A stretch of DNA of 64,000 nucleotides, from contig VYZB01000212.1 of the NCBI GenBank assembly GCA_013397455.1, forward strand, positions 1,121,481-1,185,480, in the 5' to 3' direction. The position numbers and the translations under genes were made by a program. The notes under the pieces are model-generated. The model made no database searches, was not told the origin of the DNA, and worked only from the letters and a program-made list of their open reading frames with translations. Each line of letters opens with the position of its first letter. The first letter of the stretch is position 1. Of the stretch, positions 60,941 through 64,000 are shown one piece after another. This DNA is from Crotophaga sulcirostris. Taxonomy: Eukaryota; Chordata; Aves; Cuculiformes; Crotophagidae.

Positions 60941-63004
60941 GCTATTCAATTTATGATAGTTCATTTTTTAAAGGCAAAAAAAGAGAAAGAGTAATTGACA
61001 TCTGTCAGTAGGTGCTCCTCATGCCAAAAAACCATGACTCACTATTATTTAAGACGCAGGAAAATGTACATTTGTTTGGGGAAGCCATTTATCCAGAAAA
61101 ATCTTTAACTACACATGCCATGAAACAGGCACAAAATGCTATCTCCTCAGACCTGTAACTTCAAGCCATTGCAAAGCATGAACTGCCTAATTTCACCACA
61201 GAGTAACAGTCACTACTTCACTCTGTTGTTGCATGACAGCTGTATATGAACAGCTACTCTTATCTATGAAGTGAAGTGGAGGGATGCCACATCACTGGAG
61301 GCGAAGCACTGCATTGTGTCTATGTCATTTCTGTTAAAGATCTTCTTGTACCCTGACATCCACAATGGAGTTGCACATTAATGTACAATGGATAATATTT
61401 CTGACAACATACTCTAGATGGCCTTGAGCTGTTTACCACTACTTCTTCCGAAAACAGTTGTTACCGAATTGTTTCCTTTCAATAGAGCCTGCCTGAGGAA
61501 GAATAGCAAGTGAGACTGGATCATCAGCACTGGATATATCATAACTTTGCAATTGCCCTATTTTGGTTCTTGAAAACAATTATTTGTCAAAGACAGGAAT
61601 CAGCTTGCCTGTGGGTGCAACAGTGGAAAGAGCAGAGCTGATCTAGATGAGTGTCATTATCTCATGCTTATATACTAAAAATTTTGGTAGCTAACAATAA
61701 AAAATCAGGTTAAAGGGAAATGGTATTATCATGACTGGTGCTCAGTCTTTCAAGGAAGGCTGAACACAACACCCTTTCGATTTCTTCAGACAGAATATTG
61801 CTGTTGAATTAGCAAAATGTTTGACTATGATGCACTACTTGAATGGTGAGAAACAACTGGCACATTAATGCTTTTATCTGGTATCTGTCATGGATCCTGC
61901 ATTACAAGCAGCGTATGGGCAGTCTTTCAAATCAGAGCTGAGTCTCAGAACTGACAGTGGAACTGTGTAGGTATGGGGTTTTGGGACCATTTAAACCCCA
62001 TGAAGATGTAAGACAAAAGGGGGATGAGGTGACATGATAATTTGCTGTGAAACTCAATGATAAGTCTAACCCAGATTTCTAGGTGATGAGCACATGTAAG
62101 GGTCAGCTTTCATCTCTCACCTGTGAACTAAATCTAAAGCTTGTCCTTCCTTCGGCTTTCTGAGGCATGCAACTGTCAGTTCTTAAATATTTCAGTATAT
62201 GACCAATAAGGTCAGCTAACACGGCCACCATGTCCTACTGTTCTATAGGAACATCCATATTAATACATCCATACCTGTTACTATTTTTAAAATTATTGCG
62301 CTTGTAGAGATGAACATTTGTTTGTCAGAGAAATTTTCATAACAATTTACTTCAGAGGCAAGAAACACAGCTCATCCAGAACATAAATACCTGCTAGGAT
62401 CTTGCCTGTGTTTAAGAGCTCCAGCTGTGGAGATTTCTGAAGGGTCTCTGCAGGAGACAGACTTCTGAATACCATCCCATCACAACTAACACTTAAACAA
62501 CTAAACAATGACTTGCCAAGCACGAAATCCACCTCAAAACCTGAAATTCCTTAAACAGACAAACTAGAAAGAGGAATTGCATCAGACAATCTATTTAGCT
62601 TAGGAAAACTTTGAAAAGCTTAAAAGAGTCACTGAGCACTGAAACCAAAAGCTCACATGAAAGCTGCATAGAATTGCTCAGAAAGGCTGGAAGTAAAGAA
62701 TGTGGAAAGATGGGGGAAAAAACTGCCTAAAACCAAACTCTGATGAGGAGCTCCCATGTTGCCTAAAAGAAAGTTAAGAAAATATCAGAGGAAGCTGAAC
62801 TCAGTGGTAAAAGCACAGCATGTGGCACGAATTTGCATTTCTTGGATGGTCCTGACATGTCAAAAAACGCATTAACTGTTTTACATGTTAATAACTTGAG
62901 TGTCCTCTTGTGACTCCAGTACGTGTGCTCTTTGAATTATGCATTATTTATATAATTCTTTATTTTAAACATATGAATATTATCCCTGACAAAGAGGATT
63001 TGGG
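60941..63004. other. Noncoding stretch between the two 73-bp repeats
   Basis: No gene recognised. One 61-codon minus ORF (62347-62532) looks random. No terminal inverted repeats or transposase-like frame that would make the two 73-bp repeats the ends of a mobile element were seen. Confidence 0.5.
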
Positions 63005-63168
63005 GTTAATATTTAATACAAATATATATATTAAATGCATGTATATAAAATAATATAATAAATTATAAAAATTATAATAATATATTAATAATACATATAT
63101 TATGTATTATTAATATATTAATAAAATATAATACTGTATAATTATAAAAATAATATAATAAATAATTA
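63005..63168. repeat. Extreme AT-rich low-complexity tract
   Basis: About 160 bases of almost pure A and T built from 'ata', 'taat' and 'ataat' units, containing the perfect palindrome at 63078-63120. Such tracts unwind easily and behave as matrix-attachment or replication-fragile sequence in other genomes. Here that is inference only. Confidence 0.9.
63078..63120. repeat. Perfect inverted repeat, 20-bp arms, 3-base spacer
   Basis: The arm 'taatatattaataatacata' (63078-63097) is followed by 'tat' and then its exact reverse complement (63101-63120). It is composed almost wholly of A and T and could extrude as a cruciform. Confidence 0.95.
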
Positions 63169-63301
63169 GCCCTGGTTTTCCTGATACACATTTCCACATT
63201 GCAAGGCTGCATCATTTAAGTTGGCCTAAGCTTCTTTCCCATTAACGTCTTTCTGTTTGGTCAGACATTGACCATAACACTCATCCCAGTAAACTCTCAA
63301 A

Positions 63302-63373
63302 AAAACCCACCCTTTTCCTGATCTGTTCTCCAGTGTAAAGTAACGAAATAGTAATTAATACTACATTTAAACA
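63302..63373 (+). repeat. Direct-repeat copy 2 of a 73-bp element
   Basis: Shares with 60867-60940 the identical 20-mer 'tgatctgttctccagtgtaa' and, after three substitutions, the end 'taattaatactacatttaaa'. Same orientation, about 2.4 kb away, flanks unrelated. Confidence 0.9.
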
Positions 63374-64000
63374 AGACATTTAACATCAACTATAAGAGAC
63401 ACAGGAACAAGCAATTTTTGTGTATATTTGTATAAACACAAATAGAATACTGGCACCTTTAATGTGACAATGTTTTTCTTCTCTCTTTTAGTCCTATATA
63501 CAGATGACCATGTATCACAACACATACATCTATCCATGCAACTCCAAACTGAATTTCTTAATCAAGTTTTTCTATTAATAAAATAGCATTCTTCTTCCTC
63601 ATCCTTTTCCTTTAGTAGTGTGTATAACCTTACTGTGGTCACTGTACTTAGACATGAGAGATATAATGCTGTATCATTTCATTAAAACATCCTTTAACAG
63701 GGATATCTGCCCTGTTAAAAGGAACAGAAGCAACTGTAATTTCCCTTTGAAGTTATTGACAACTCCATTCTATATTTTCTGCTCAAGAAAAATCCCACTG
63801 TGAAAAACTTGTCAGTCCTTACTAAAACTTTACTTTGGGGTGCATCAAATTAAGATAAAGACCAGGAAAAACTATCTGGCTTGTTCAGTCTTGTATACAA
63901 TATGCACACAATGATTCATTAGTTTACTATCTTGAATATGACAAATTTATGCAATATAAGTTTTTAATTTCTCGTACTTGAAACTTCTGTAAAGCACTAA
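63374..64000. other. AT-rich noncoding end of window
   Basis: One 61-codon plus ORF (63618-63803) of random composition; nothing else seen. Confidence 0.55.

Overview
The window looks like bird nuclear DNA from a gene-poor, AT-rich chromosomal stretch. The clearest evidence is five CR1 retrotransposon pieces (a non-LTR LINE of birds and other reptiles). Three of them keep the diagnostic 3' tail made of repeated 'gaatcat'/'attctatgattc' units, and several keep readable scraps of the CR1 reverse-transcriptase ORF. The rest is what a low-repeat avian genome shows: a few faint MIR/L3-like ancient fragments, sparse microsatellites and one 10-base assembly gap. No bacterial operons, rRNA, tRNA, CRISPR array, complete provirus or intact transposon was seen. 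No complete protein-coding gene could be recognised, and I could not name any gene. Layout: 1-2.2 kb plain noncoding with a perfect 37-bp tandem duplication; 2.2-2.7 kb CR1 (minus); 4.9-5.4 kb CR1 (plus); 5.4-31.5 kb long noncoding stretch with MIR-like fragments, a GC-rich patch at 22.2-22.4 kb and one weak exon candidate (13.5 kb); 31.5-33.0 kb the longest CR1 copy (plus), with broken RT-domain ORFs; 33.27-33.42 kb the best exon candidate, a terminal-exon-like segment; 36.6-37.2 kb CR1 (plus) reaching its 3' end; 41.3-45.7 kb a cluster of unusually open, less AT-rich segments, including a minus-strand membrane-segment exon candidate and a 102-codon plus-strand exon candidate; 48.8 and 51.0 kb perfect tandem duplications; 52.15-52.61 kb CR1 (minus); 53.95-54.22 kb a segment open in two frames; 55.13 kb assembly gap; 56.4-56.8 kb a TATA box followed by a 96-codon ORF; 57.7 kb an (ATCT)13 microsatellite; 60.9 and 63.3 kb a matching pair of about 73 bp direct repeats; 63.0-63.17 kb an AT-rich tract holding a perfect 20-bp-arm palindrome. 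The exon candidates rest on splice-like boundaries, open frames and codon-position counts done by hand. AT-rich vertebrate DNA of this size gives many such signals by chance (a 168-codon and a 154-codon ORF here both look spurious), so all carry low confidence and I cannot say whether any two belong to one gene. The window is best read as intergenic or intronic avian sequence with perhaps a few exons. I found no convincing undescribed biological system. The observations most worth checking are the terminal-exon candidate at 33.27 kb, the duplicated 73-bp element at 60.9/63.3 kb, the 41.3-45.7 kb cluster and the TATA-plus-ORF unit at 56.4 kb.
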